Notes under the pieces: generated by a model | Seen by the model: the letters and a program-made list of their open reading frames with translations, nothing else | Told to the model about the DNA's origin: nothing | Databases searched by the model: none | DNA from: an uncultured Lachnospiraceae bacterium | GTDB lineage: Bacteria > Bacillota > Clostridia > Lachnospirales > Lachnospiraceae | Direction of reading: 5' to 3' | DNA length: 50,819 nucleotides | Assembly: GCA_910588125.1 (NCBI GenBank) | Contig: CAJUPI010000015.1 | Span: forward strand, 1-50,819 | Part shown: piece after piece, positions 34,605 to 41,843 of the stretch | Layout of the letters: each line of letters opens with the position of its first letter | Numbering within the stretch: the first letter of the stretch is position 1 | Made by a program: the position numbers and the translations under genes

Positions 34605-35897
34605 ATGTTAGATATCAGATTTGTAAGAGAAAACCCGGAGGCAGTAAAGCAGAATATCAGAAATAAATTTCAGGATGAAAAGCTTTCTCTGGTAGATGAA
34701 GTGATTGCGTTGGATCAGAAAAGCCGGAGTGCCAAGGCGGAGGCAGATAACCTTCGGGCTTCCCGCAATAAACTGTCCAAGCAGATTGGCCAGCTGATGG
34801 GACAGGGAAAGAAGGAAGAGGCAGAGGCAGTAAAGGCTCAGGTTACGGCCAATGCCACCCGTCTGGCTGAGTTAGAGGCACAGGAAGGGGAACTGGAAGA
34901 GAAGATTATAAAGATTATGATGACCATTCCCAACATGATAGATCCCAGTGTGCCGATCGGCAGGGACGACAGTGAAAATGTCGAGCTTGAAAAGTTTGGT
35001 GAACCGGTGGTGCCGGATTTTGAGATTCCCTATCACACAGATATCATGAAGAGCTTTGACGGCATTGATCTGGATGCTGCCGGCAAGGTGGCAGGAAATG
35101 GTTTTTATTATCTGATGGGGGATATTGCCAGGCTGCATTCGGCTGTGATTGCATATGCGAGAGATTTTATGATTGATCGGGGATTTACCTACTGTGTGCC
35201 GCCATTCATGATTCGCAGCAATGTGGTGACCGGGGTGATGTCTTTTGCCGAGATGGATGCCATGATGTATAAGATTGAGGGCGAGGATCTGTATCTGATC
35301 GGCACAAGTGAACATTCGATGATCGGTAAGTTTATTGATACTATTACCCAGGAAGAGGAGCTTCCGAAGACGATGACCAGCTATTCGCCTTGCTTCCGTA
35401 AAGAGAAGGGCGCCCATGGAATCGAGGAGCGCGGAGTATACCGGATTCATCAGTTCGAAAAGCAGGAGATGATTGTGGTTTGCAAACCGGAGGAGTCTCC
35501 CATGTGGTATGATAAGCTGTGGCAGAACACCGTAGATCTCTTCCGTTCGCTGGATATTCCGGTGCGGACTCTGGAGTGCTGTTCGGGTGATTTGGCGGAT
35601 TTGAAGGTGAAGTCGTGTGATGTGGAAGCATGGTCTCCCCGGCAGAAGAAATACTTTGAAGTGGGTTCCTGTTCCAATTTAGGCGATGCCCAGGCCCGCC
35701 GGCTTAAGATTCGGGTAAACGGAGAAAGTGGCAAGTATTTTGCCCATACCTTGAATAATACTGTGGTGGCTCCGCCGCGGATGCTGATTGCATTTCTGGA
35801 AAATAATTTACAGGCAGACGGCACGGTACGGATTCCCAAGGTGCTGCAAAAGTACATGGGAGGAATGGAAGTGATGGTGCCGAAAAAGGGACAGTAA
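34605..35897 (+). CDS. serS: Seryl-tRNA synthetase
   Basis: A 430-residue class II synthetase that charges tRNA-Ser (and tRNA-Sec where present). The N-terminal long coiled-coil arm (about 30-105) grips the tRNA. The catalytic core has LIGTSEHSMIGKF, motif 2 FRKEKGAHGIEERGVYRIHQ, and motif 3 near the C-terminus with LNNTVVAPPRMLIAFLEN. A strong AGGAGG precedes the ATG. The gene stands alone with its own promoter. Compared with many bacterial SerRS, the TSEH motif (often TAEV/TSE) is slightly variant but within clostridial practice as far as I recall. Confidence 0.95.
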   Translation: MLDIRFVRENPEAVKQNIRNKFQDEKLSLVDEVIALDQKSRSAKAEADNLRASRNKLSKQIGQLMGQGKKEEAEAVKAQVTANATRLAELEAQEGELEEKIIKIMMTIPNMIDPSVPIGRDDSENVELEKFGEPVVPDFEIPYHTDIMKSFDGIDLDAAGKVAGNGFYYLMGDIARLHSAVIAYARDFMIDRGFTYCVPPFMIRSNVVTGVMSFAEMDAMMYKIEGEDLYLIGTSEHSMIGKFIDTITQEEELPKTMTSYSPCFRKEKGAHGIEERGVYRIHQFEKQEMIVVCKPEESPMWYDKLWQNTVDLFRSLDIPVRTLECCSGDLADLKVKSCDVEAWSPRQKKYFEVGSCSNLGDAQARRLKIRVNGESGKYFAHTLNNTVVAPPRMLIAFLENNLQADGTVRIPKVLQKYMGGMEVMVPKKGQ

Positions 35898-35958
35898 TAG
35901 GATATCAGCAAAAGGTAACGGAAATTATAAAAAAAACATAAAAATTGTAAAAAAACAA

Positions 35959-35987
35959 TAGACAAAATTTTGTCAAAGGAGTAGAAT
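35959..35987 (+). promoter_or_regulatory. Promoter upstream of the 36060 gene
   Basis: TAGACA (35959-35964) and TAGAAT (35982-35987) are 17 bases apart. The predicted transcript would begin near 35994, right at a 5' hairpin, AGGGTCAG (35993-36000) with CTGACCCT (36018-36025). Confidence 0.5.
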
Positions 35988-36059
35988 GATAAAGGGTCAG
36001 TTCAGCAGAGAGCCGGGCTGACCCTGATATAATTACTCGGTAAGAAGGGAGAAATAAAA

Positions 36060-36551
36060 ATGAAACCATGGAATGTGGTGGTGGACGGAAAGCAATATGA
36101 AATTAAGGCTAAAGGGAATAAGCTGGTCGTCAATGGAGAGAAGAACAAGCTGAAAAACCTGATGTCGAAAAAGGACGGCATGTGGAAGATTTACGAGCTT
36201 CCTCTGGGGCCGAAGAAAGCGGAGCTTTATGTAAACACCTGGATTGGCGGGATGAAGCTGGTGATGGACGGAGTAGACTGTGCTACCGGAAAGCCATACA
36301 CACCGCAGAAATTACCGAAATGGGCTTATGTGTTCCTGGTAATTCATTTGGCTTATATTTTCTTCCTTATGGGAGGCGCCCTTGGCGTATTGATGGCATT
36401 CCTGGGAATGGTAGCGACGATATCTGTTTCCTGTAATAACAATATGTCAGCCGGGGTGAGAGTACTGCTGAATATTGGAATTTTGATTGCCTTTGCTGCA
36501 GTAGATCTGGGAATAGTATTTATGATCGGCAGTCTGATTGGCGCGATTTAA
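36060..36551 (+). CDS. Unknown membrane protein with N-terminal beta domain
   Basis: A 163-residue protein that I cannot place in a named family. Residues 1-75 look like a small soluble beta domain of repeated short strands (MKPWNVVVDGKQYEIKAKGN, then LVVNGEKNKL, then AELYVNTWIGGMKLVMDGVD), somewhat reminiscent of FAIM-like beta sandwiches. A Pro-rich turn (TPQKLPKW) leads to three hydrophobic helices at about 90-105, 106-120 and 132-163. The soluble part would face the cytoplasm. The gene has its own promoter, a 5' hairpin, GAAGGGAG before the ATG, and a downstream terminator. It is followed by a DUF1189 gene, another membrane protein of unknown role. Confidence 0.75.
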   Translation: MKPWNVVVDGKQYEIKAKGNKLVVNGEKNKLKNLMSKKDGMWKIYELPLGPKKAELYVNTWIGGMKLVMDGVDCATGKPYTPQKLPKWAYVFLVIHLAYIFFLMGGALGVLMAFLGMVATISVSCNNNMSAGVRVLLNIGILIAFAAVDLGIVFMIGSLIGAI

Positions 36552-36618
36552 ATGATTGCTGCCGGTATCAGTCAATTGCTTTGACACGATTGCATGGATT
36601 GTACATAGAGCAGGATAG

Positions 36619-36643
36619 CCGGCGCCTTGACGCCGGATTTTTC
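36619..36643 (+). terminator. Rho-independent terminator
   Basis: CCGGCG and CGCCGG pair around CCTTGA, followed by ATTTTT. It ends the transcript of the 36060 gene, although the stem is short (6 bp). Confidence 0.6.
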
Positions 36644-36669
36644 GATATTGGGAAAGGAAGACAAAAAGT

Positions 36670-37536
36670 ATGAATGTATTTAGTGAACTGGTGCATTCGG
36701 TTTATGATTGTAAAAGCTATGGAACCTTTTTAAAAGACAGAAAGCGCAAGACATTTTTATTCGGCTTTTTGTTGGTGGCAATTTATTTTTTACTTACTAT
36801 GATAGTGCCATTTGTCCGTTTTCAAATGTCTACCGGTGGGATTGTAAAAATTATTGATGAAATGGTGCCGGATTTTACGATTGCAAACGGACGCCTTGAT
36901 GTGGAAGAACAGTTTGAATTCGCAGAAGGAGATACGTATTTTTTTGTAGATACGAAGAATGAGGCCATGGATGAGGAGATGATTCTGGAGAATCTGCGCA
37001 GATATGGCACAGTATTGATTGCCGATTCTGAGAATCTGGTGGTCAAGAGTAACGGGCAGGTGCAGTCCTTGCAGATATCGGATCTGGATATTGATATTAC
37101 AAAATCAGAGATTATCACAATGTTCCGGCCTTTTGTAAATATTGCAATCGCGGCGGTATTGGTAATTGCATTTCTTTTTATGGAGGCATCTTTCTTTTTT
37201 GGTGTGATTTTTGTGGCTTTACTTGGCATGGTTGTGGCTTCGTGTATGCAGGCGAAGCTGACCTTCGGTGAGCTGTATAAACTGGGCGTCTATACAAGGA
37301 CCACACCGCTGTTGATCAAGGCGGTGTTCTCGTTTTTGCCGTTTGGCCTGCCGTTTTTCTGGATTATCAGTCTGGGGATTTCTCTGGGATATTTGGCCGG
37401 TGCAATTCGCAGCATGAATACCCGGGACTTAGGAGGGCAACCCGTGGTTTTTCATTCAGAAGAAGCCGCTTTGGAGGATCGCTGGAACCGGCCGGAGGAG
37501 GACTATAACCGCTGGGATAATTCTGACGATAAGTAA
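36670..37536 (+). CDS. DUF1189 family membrane protein
   Basis: A 288-residue membrane protein of the DUF1189 family, whose role is unknown. It begins with an amphipathic SVYDCKSYGTFLKDRKRKTF stretch followed by the first membrane helix (about 36-56). A soluble extracytoplasmic region follows (about 60-155, with DTYFFVDTKNEAM), then three or four helices (about 155-255). The tail is acidic and Arg/Asp-rich (RWNRPEEDYNRWDNSDD). The order helix, outer domain, helix cluster is the family pattern. GGAAAGGAAG lies upstream of the ATG. Repeat B copy 3 lies just after the stop. Confidence 0.8.
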   Translation: MNVFSELVHSVYDCKSYGTFLKDRKRKTFLFGFLLVAIYFLLTMIVPFVRFQMSTGGIVKIIDEMVPDFTIANGRLDVEEQFEFAEGDTYFFVDTKNEAMDEEMILENLRRYGTVLIADSENLVVKSNGQVQSLQISDLDIDITKSEIITMFRPFVNIAIAAVLVIAFLFMEASFFFGVIFVALLGMVVASCMQAKLTFGELYKLGVYTRTTPLLIKAVFSFLPFGLPFFWIISLGISLGYLAGAIRSMNTRDLGGQPVVFHSEEAALEDRWNRPEEDYNRWDNSDDK

Positions 37537-37570
37537 GATGGAATAACGAAGGGGTCTAGAAGGTACACCG

Positions 37571-37646
37571 TGGAAAAAGGAGCGGGAAGTGGCTGAGTGT
37601 TCTCAGAGATAAGCTTAATGACATTGTCCTTCTGCTCCTTCTTCCA
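37571..37646 (+). repeat. Repeat B, copy 3 with terminal inverted repeats
   Basis: The arm TGGAAAAAGGAGCGGGAAG (37571-37589) and its imperfect reverse complement CTTCTGCTCCTTCTTCCA (37629-37646) enclose a core at 37591-37626 that matches copy 1 at 33 of 36 positions. Compared with copy 1, the left arm is inverted relative to the core. It lies between two convergent genes. Confidence 0.7.
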
Positions 37647-37677
37647 GGGCCGGATATTTTCTAGTATCCTTTTATTT

Positions 37678-39420
37678 CTAAATTTCTTCTTTCAGGCATA
37701 ACACAGGAGCAGCCATCATGGAATAGTTGGTATGGTAGATGACAAAGCCGGGGGCGCCGCCAGCGGCTTTTTTTACGTGCTTGCGCTGGATGTAGTCGAT
37801 TTCTACCTTTTCATTGTTCCGTCCCTTGGAATACCAGGCGGCCAGAGAGCCTGCTTCCTCAAAAACCCTGTCAGGCAGCTTGCGGCCTTCGGTTCGGACT
37901 ATGACATGAGAGCCGGGAATGCCTTTGGCGTGGAACCACCAGTCGCCTCCGTCGGCGATTTTGAAGGTGACTTCTTCGTTTTGATAATTATTTTTGCCGA
38001 CATAGATATGAAAGCCATCAGAAGAAATATAATGATAGGGACGGCTGGTAATGCGTGGTTTTTTGCCGGCAGGTCCATGTTTCTTAATGAAACCGAATTC
38101 GGTCAGTTCTTCTTTGATCGGAGCCAGATCTTCCTCCCGCACCGCGATATCTAGCGCAGCGCTGATGGATTCCAGATGATTGATTTCCTGATGCGTCTCG
38201 GTGAGCATTTCGATCATGGCCTCGTGGGTGCGTTTCAGTTTGTTGTACTTGCTAAAGTATTTTTGCGAATTTTCCTGGGCAGTGAGCTGGGGATCCAAAG
38301 GAATGCGGATCTCCTCGTCGGTATAGTAGTTGAGGCATTTCAGTTCTTTTTCTCCGCCGGAAAGTTCATAACCGTATGTGATCAAAAGCTCTCCATAGAC
38401 TTTATATTTTTCTCGCTTTTCGGTATCTCTGAGCTGCTTTTGCTGGAGATCGTATTTTTTATAATTTCGTTCCAGTGCCGTCTGGACAATTCGACGCAGG
38501 TCAGAGGATTTCTGGCGGATGCGAGTCAGTACGCTTTTTTGGGCATAATAGGCATCTAAAAGAGTACTGATCGAAGAAAACTCTCTGAACTCGTAGAGGT
38601 GGCTTTCATAACAAGTCAGCGGCACGGAAGCAAATTCTACTGGATCGCTGTTCTGATAGATAATATTGGGATGAAAATTCCCGTTTTGCACATCCTCCAT
38701 CATCAAAGAAAATCTGTGATAGAGATGGCAGAGCTCAACATCGCTCAGTTCATTGGCAGAGCGATCCCCGTCGAGCGAGGAAAGATGGCAGAGTTCCGTG
38801 GCAATGACCGGGCTGATGCCGGTCAGCTTTTGATAAAGCGCTTTTTGTACCGGCGCCGGAGTATTGCCGATAAGGTCAGTAAATGCTTCCTCTGTAATAG
38901 AAAGGGGATCGGACTTCTCCACGGTCCGGGGAATAAAATAAGGACGTCCCGGCAAAACCTCCCGGACTGAACTGACCTGAGAGGATATATGTTTGATACT
39001 GTCAAGGATGGTTCCGTCCTCCCGGCAGAAAATGATGTTGCTGTGTTTTCCCATCAGTTCGACAATCAGCCGTTTCTGGCACAGATCTCCCAGCTCATCT
39101 AAATGTTCAATCGTGAATTCAATAATGCGTTCCAGGCCCGGCTGAGTGACTTTGACAATTTTTCCGGACCCGATATGTTTGCGTAGCAGCATGCAAAAAT
39201 TGGGTGCGGTCAGAGGGCTGGGCTTATTGGTTTCGGTAAAATATATCAGAGGGAGGCTGGCACTGGCGGAAATGGAGAGACGCAGGGTCTCGCGATTGTT
39301 TTTGATGGTGAACAAAAGTTCATCCTTTTCCGGTTGCGCGATTTTGTTGATCTTTCCGCCCTCTAATTTATCCCGGATGTCCCGGGTCAGATTTGCGATT
39401 ACAATACCATCAAATGCCAT
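37678..39420 (-). CDS. rqcH: Rqc2 homologue RqcH (NFACT family, FbpA-like)
   Basis: A 580-residue cytoplasmic protein that binds stalled 50S subunits and adds C-terminal alanine tails in ribosome quality control. Older annotations call it fibronectin-binding protein. The NFACT-N domain starts MAFDGIVIANLTRDI. Two helix-hairpin-helix/coiled-coil regions (about 290-440) follow. The NFACT-R domain (about 455-560) has GGDWWFHAKGIPGSHVIVRT and HVKKAAGGAPGFV. Length is typical (about 570-580). AAGGAG precedes the ATG on the minus strand. It ends near repeat B and starts near a symmetric hairpin at 39453-39483. Confidence 0.93.
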   Translation of the reverse strand: MAFDGIVIANLTRDIRDKLEGGKINKIAQPEKDELLFTIKNNRETLRLSISASASLPLIYFTETNKPSPLTAPNFCMLLRKHIGSGKIVKVTQPGLERIIEFTIEHLDELGDLCQKRLIVELMGKHSNIIFCREDGTILDSIKHISSQVSSVREVLPGRPYFIPRTVEKSDPLSITEEAFTDLIGNTPAPVQKALYQKLTGISPVIATELCHLSSLDGDRSANELSDVELCHLYHRFSLMMEDVQNGNFHPNIIYQNSDPVEFASVPLTCYESHLYEFREFSSISTLLDAYYAQKSVLTRIRQKSSDLRRIVQTALERNYKKYDLQQKQLRDTEKREKYKVYGELLITYGYELSGGEKELKCLNYYTDEEIRIPLDPQLTAQENSQKYFSKYNKLKRTHEAMIEMLTETHQEINHLESISAALDIAVREEDLAPIKEELTEFGFIKKHGPAGKKPRITSRPYHYISSDGFHIYVGKNNYQNEEVTFKIADGGDWWFHAKGIPGSHVIVRTEGRKLPDRVFEEAGSLAAWYSKGRNNEKVEIDYIQRKHVKKAAGGAPGFVIYHTNYSMMAAPVLCLKEEI

Positions 39421-39452
39421 ATTATACTCCTTTTTATGGGACAGGAACAGGG

Positions 39453-39483
39453 AAAAATCCTCCGGTACTTATGGGGGATTTTT
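39453..39483 (-). terminator. Symmetric terminator hairpin
   Basis: AAAAATCC pairs with GGATTTTT (mismatched CTCC/GGGG inside), so either strand gives a stem followed by a T run. It lies downstream of the minus-strand gene at 39591 and upstream of rqcH. Confidence 0.55.
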
Positions 39484-39590
39484 CAGATGCCCTGCTTTAA
39501 ACTATCTTTAATATATAGAGAAAGTATTCGGTAAGAGCTACCATGATTATACAGGAATTTATGAAGCTTGACAAGCGTTGAAACCATTGA

Positions 39591-39878
39591 TTATGTGTTG
39601 TCCTGAGAGGAAAGGATCCCAAGCTGGCTGAAGGTTGCAAAAATATAAGGGGCGCCAAATACATTCAGGGCCTTGGGACCGGTGATTCGGTGTTCGGTAT
39701 CTTCCTGTAACTTAAGAAAGGCTTTTTCAAAAGTGGCTCTGGTAATAGACTTTTTTTTGCGGTCAGAAAAAAATTCTCCGCCTTTTATGGTATAAGTGAA
39801 GGGGAGGCCCTTTGCCGTATAGAAGGTCTCTCCCTGATGAGAAGTGATAACATCCCACAGATTATCTATTGTAATCAT
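39591..39878 (-). CDS. Small protein of unknown function
   Basis: A 95-residue soluble protein, which I do not recognise by name. The N-terminal part (MITIDNLWDVITSHQGETFY) is followed by a short strand pair (FTYTIKGGEFF), a basic DRKKKSITRATFEKAF helix, and a conserved-looking end ITGPKALNVFGAPYIFATFSQLGIL. The mix of basic helix and strand pair would suit a small winged-helix or nucleic-acid-binding fold, but this is a guess. AAAGG lies upstream on the minus strand. It is divergent from the bactofilin gene across about 250 AT-rich bases and has a hairpin downstream. Confidence 0.7.
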   Translation of the reverse strand: MITIDNLWDVITSHQGETFYTAKGLPFTYTIKGGEFFSDRKKKSITRATFEKAFLKLQEDTEHRITGPKALNVFGAPYIFATFSQLGILSSQDNT

Positions 39879-40064
39879 TTTTTGTACCTTTCTAAATATT
39901 ATAATGTCGAGGACAAAAGGTATATTGCCCCGGGAAGCCGGTCCATATTGTTACATTCTTCGTTGATTATAACGGACATTGCAGAGTTTTACAATAGATT
40001 GTAGTAAAAAATGAAAATATACAAGTAACAGAAGTAGTAATATATTACAAAGAATTAAAAAGTA

Positions 40065-40093
40065 TTGCAATTTTGTCTAAAAAGCATTAATAT
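40065..40093 (+). promoter_or_regulatory. Promoter for bactofilin operon
   Basis: TTGCAA (40065-40070) and TAATAT (40088-40093) are 17 bases apart, 35 bases before the bactofilin ATG. The surrounding 250 bases between the two divergent genes are AT-rich, and no other gene is seen there. Confidence 0.5.
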
Positions 40094-40128
40094 AAAATGA
40101 ATAAATGCGATAAGGACGGGGAGGAATT

Positions 40129-40578
40129 ATGTTTAATTCAAAGAAGAAAATAGAAACGGGAAACACTGGCATGATAAATACGATTATTGGAGAAAATTCA
40201 AAAATTGAAGGAGTGCTGGCAGCTTCGGATCCGGCAAGGATAGACGGATTGTTGCAAGGCAAGATTCTCTCGAAAAGTTCGGTCATTGTGGGAGAGCATG
40301 GAGTAGTAAAAGGAGATATCAAGGCGGCGGAGATCCTGGTGGCAGGTACTGTGTATGGCAATCTGACTGCAGAACAGAGGATTGAGCTTACAGAGACCGG
40401 GCGTGTTCTGGGCGACATGGTTACCAAGACATTGGTGATCGATGAGGGGGCTTCCTTTAAGGGAAGCTGTACCATGGAGGTTGTGGAAGAAAAGAAAGCT
40501 TTAGAAAGAGTGGATATTCCGGAAGAGATAACGGAGGAATCCAAGACAAGTCCCAAAAAGGAAAATAAAGAGAAATAA
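40129..40578 (+). CDS. Bactofilin (polymer-forming cytoskeletal protein)
   Basis: A 149-residue bactofilin (DUF583), a protein that forms nucleotide-free filaments at the membrane and scaffolds cell-wall enzymes. The beta-helix core (about 15-115) shows the repeating strand pattern: IIGENSKIEGVLAASDPARI, then DGLLQGKILSKSSVIVGEHG, then VVKGDIKAAEILVAGTVYGN. The tails are charged, with a Lys/Glu-rich C-terminus (KTSPKKENKEK). GGGGAGG precedes the ATG. The stop codon directly abuts the ATG of a membrane-anchored NlpC/P60 hydrolase, so the two are almost certainly made together. Confidence 0.92.
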   Translation: MFNSKKKIETGNTGMINTIIGENSKIEGVLAASDPARIDGLLQGKILSKSSVIVGEHGVVKGDIKAAEILVAGTVYGNLTAEQRIELTETGRVLGDMVTKTLVIDEGASFKGSCTMEVVEEKKALERVDIPEEITEESKTSPKKENKEK

Positions 40579-41706
40579 ATGCCGATGGAATGGAAAAAGT
40601 TTAAAAAAGAGCGGATTTCTTTGAATTATACGGTTATGCTGGTGCCGCATTCTCAGAAGAAAATGATCCATTTTAAGACGCCGGTCTGGATCTTCGGAGT
40701 GTTTTTTCTGGGGCTATTGGTACTGACCGGAGCCTGCCTGTTTTTTGCCGGTTCCCGGCATCAGCTAAAGCAGGTACGCAGAGAAAAAGCCCAGCTGGAG
40801 CAGGAATGGGAAGAATTGGCCCGGCAAAAGGATTTGGCGGATCAGGAGAATGAAGCGCTTTTAAAGGAGCAAAAGCTTCAGGAGCAGGAGCTGTCGGAGC
40901 TGGAGCAGCGGGCAAGGAATACGCTTCAGGAGCTGGAAGCTTTGGTGGACCGGGAAAGCCAGATCCGGCAGGAGCTGGGGCTGGGCCAGCTTCCGGAGGG
41001 CGAAAGCGGAGCGGCTGATACCGCGCAGGAGGGGGCTTCTGTAGGAGAAGGGGCGTTGGATCCGGAGTCAACAATAAATGAGCCGCAGGAGGAACCGGCA
41101 GGGATCATGCAGGAGGGAGAAGAAGCCGGGCAACCAAAGATGCAGGGGCAAACGTTTCGCATCGCATCCGCCGGAATGCCAAGGCTTTTGGCAGAAAACA
41201 CGGCAGACTTTGAGGCGATCCGGTCGGAGCTTTTGTATATGCAGAATCGCCTGGCGGAGAAGAACGGACAATACGATTCTTATATGAACACCATCACGGA
41301 AAGAAAAGAAGCTGAGGCGGCGGAAAAGCTGCGAAAGGAAGCTTTGAGGGCTTCGATCGTGACGAGTGCCCTCCAATATGTGGGCAATCCCTATGTTTAT
41401 GGCGGAAACAACCCGAATACGGGAGTGGATTGTTCTGGATTTACCAGATATGTTTTGGGAAATACGGCTGGCGTTTATCTGAACCGCACGGCGGCGGAAC
41501 AGTCTTCTCAGGGGAGATCCGTTTCTGTGCAGGAGGCAAGGCCGGGGGATCTGGTTTTTTACAGTAACGGGAGTTCCGTCAATCATGTGGCGATCTATAT
41601 TGGAGACGGGCGGGTGGTACACGCTTCGAATGAACGAGTGGGGATTGTGACATCCGATATGTATTACCGGACTCCGGTGAAGATTAAGAATGTGTTGGGA
41701 GACTGA
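40579..41706 (+). CDS. Membrane-anchored coiled-coil NlpC/P60 peptidoglycan hydrolase
   Basis: A 375-residue cell-wall peptidase. A basic cytoplasmic N-terminus (1-30) and one membrane helix (about 34-56) are followed by a Gln/Glu-rich coiled coil (about 57-130), an acidic linker (about 135-205), and a second helical stretch (about 210-255). The C-terminal NlpC/P60 domain (about 257-375) has the catalytic Cys285 in GVDCSGFTRYV and His336 in VNHVAIYIGDGR, with a third polar residue in VHASN. It would cleave the stem peptide, usually the D-Glu-DAP bond. Translation starts at the base after the bactofilin stop, with no strong Shine-Dalgarno of its own. An ATG at 40585 is possible. Confidence 0.9.
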   Translation: MPMEWKKFKKERISLNYTVMLVPHSQKKMIHFKTPVWIFGVFFLGLLVLTGACLFFAGSRHQLKQVRREKAQLEQEWEELARQKDLADQENEALLKEQKLQEQELSELEQRARNTLQELEALVDRESQIRQELGLGQLPEGESGAADTAQEGASVGEGALDPESTINEPQEEPAGIMQEGEEAGQPKMQGQTFRIASAGMPRLLAENTADFEAIRSELLYMQNRLAEKNGQYDSYMNTITERKEAEAAEKLRKEALRASIVTSALQYVGNPYVYGGNNPNTGVDCSGFTRYVLGNTAGVYLNRTAAEQSSQGRSVSVQEARPGDLVFYSNGSSVNHVAIYIGDGRVVHASNERVGIVTSDMYYRTPVKIKNVLGD

Positions 41707-41721
41707 GATTGAGAATTTTTG

Positions 41722-41768
41722 GGCAAAAGCGCAGGAGAGATTGAGAACCGCGCTTTTGCTCTTTTTTG
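41722..41768 (+). terminator. Rho-independent terminator after the hydrolase gene
   Basis: GCAAAAGCGC (41723-41732) and GCGCTTTTGC (41750-41759) form a 10-bp perfect stem, followed by TCTTTTTTG. It separates the bactofilin operon from the FtsA-like gene. Confidence 0.8.
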
Positions 41769-41780
41769 CGGAAAAAAGAT

Positions 41781-41808
41781 TTACATTAGATTCTGATTTG
41801 TCTATAAT
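41781..41808 (+). promoter_or_regulatory. Promoter for the FtsA-like gene
   Basis: TTACAT (41781-41786) and a perfect TATAAT (41803-41808) are 16 bases apart, directly after the terminator and 35 bases before the preferred start. Confidence 0.55.
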
Positions 41809-41843
41809 AGGAATAATGAAAAAGGATGTGCAGGAGGGCGGGC

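Noticed and set aside
37571..37646. Insertion sequence remnant
   Set aside because: Terminal inverted repeats exist, but there is no transposase frame or convincing target duplication. It is better described as a small palindromic repeat.
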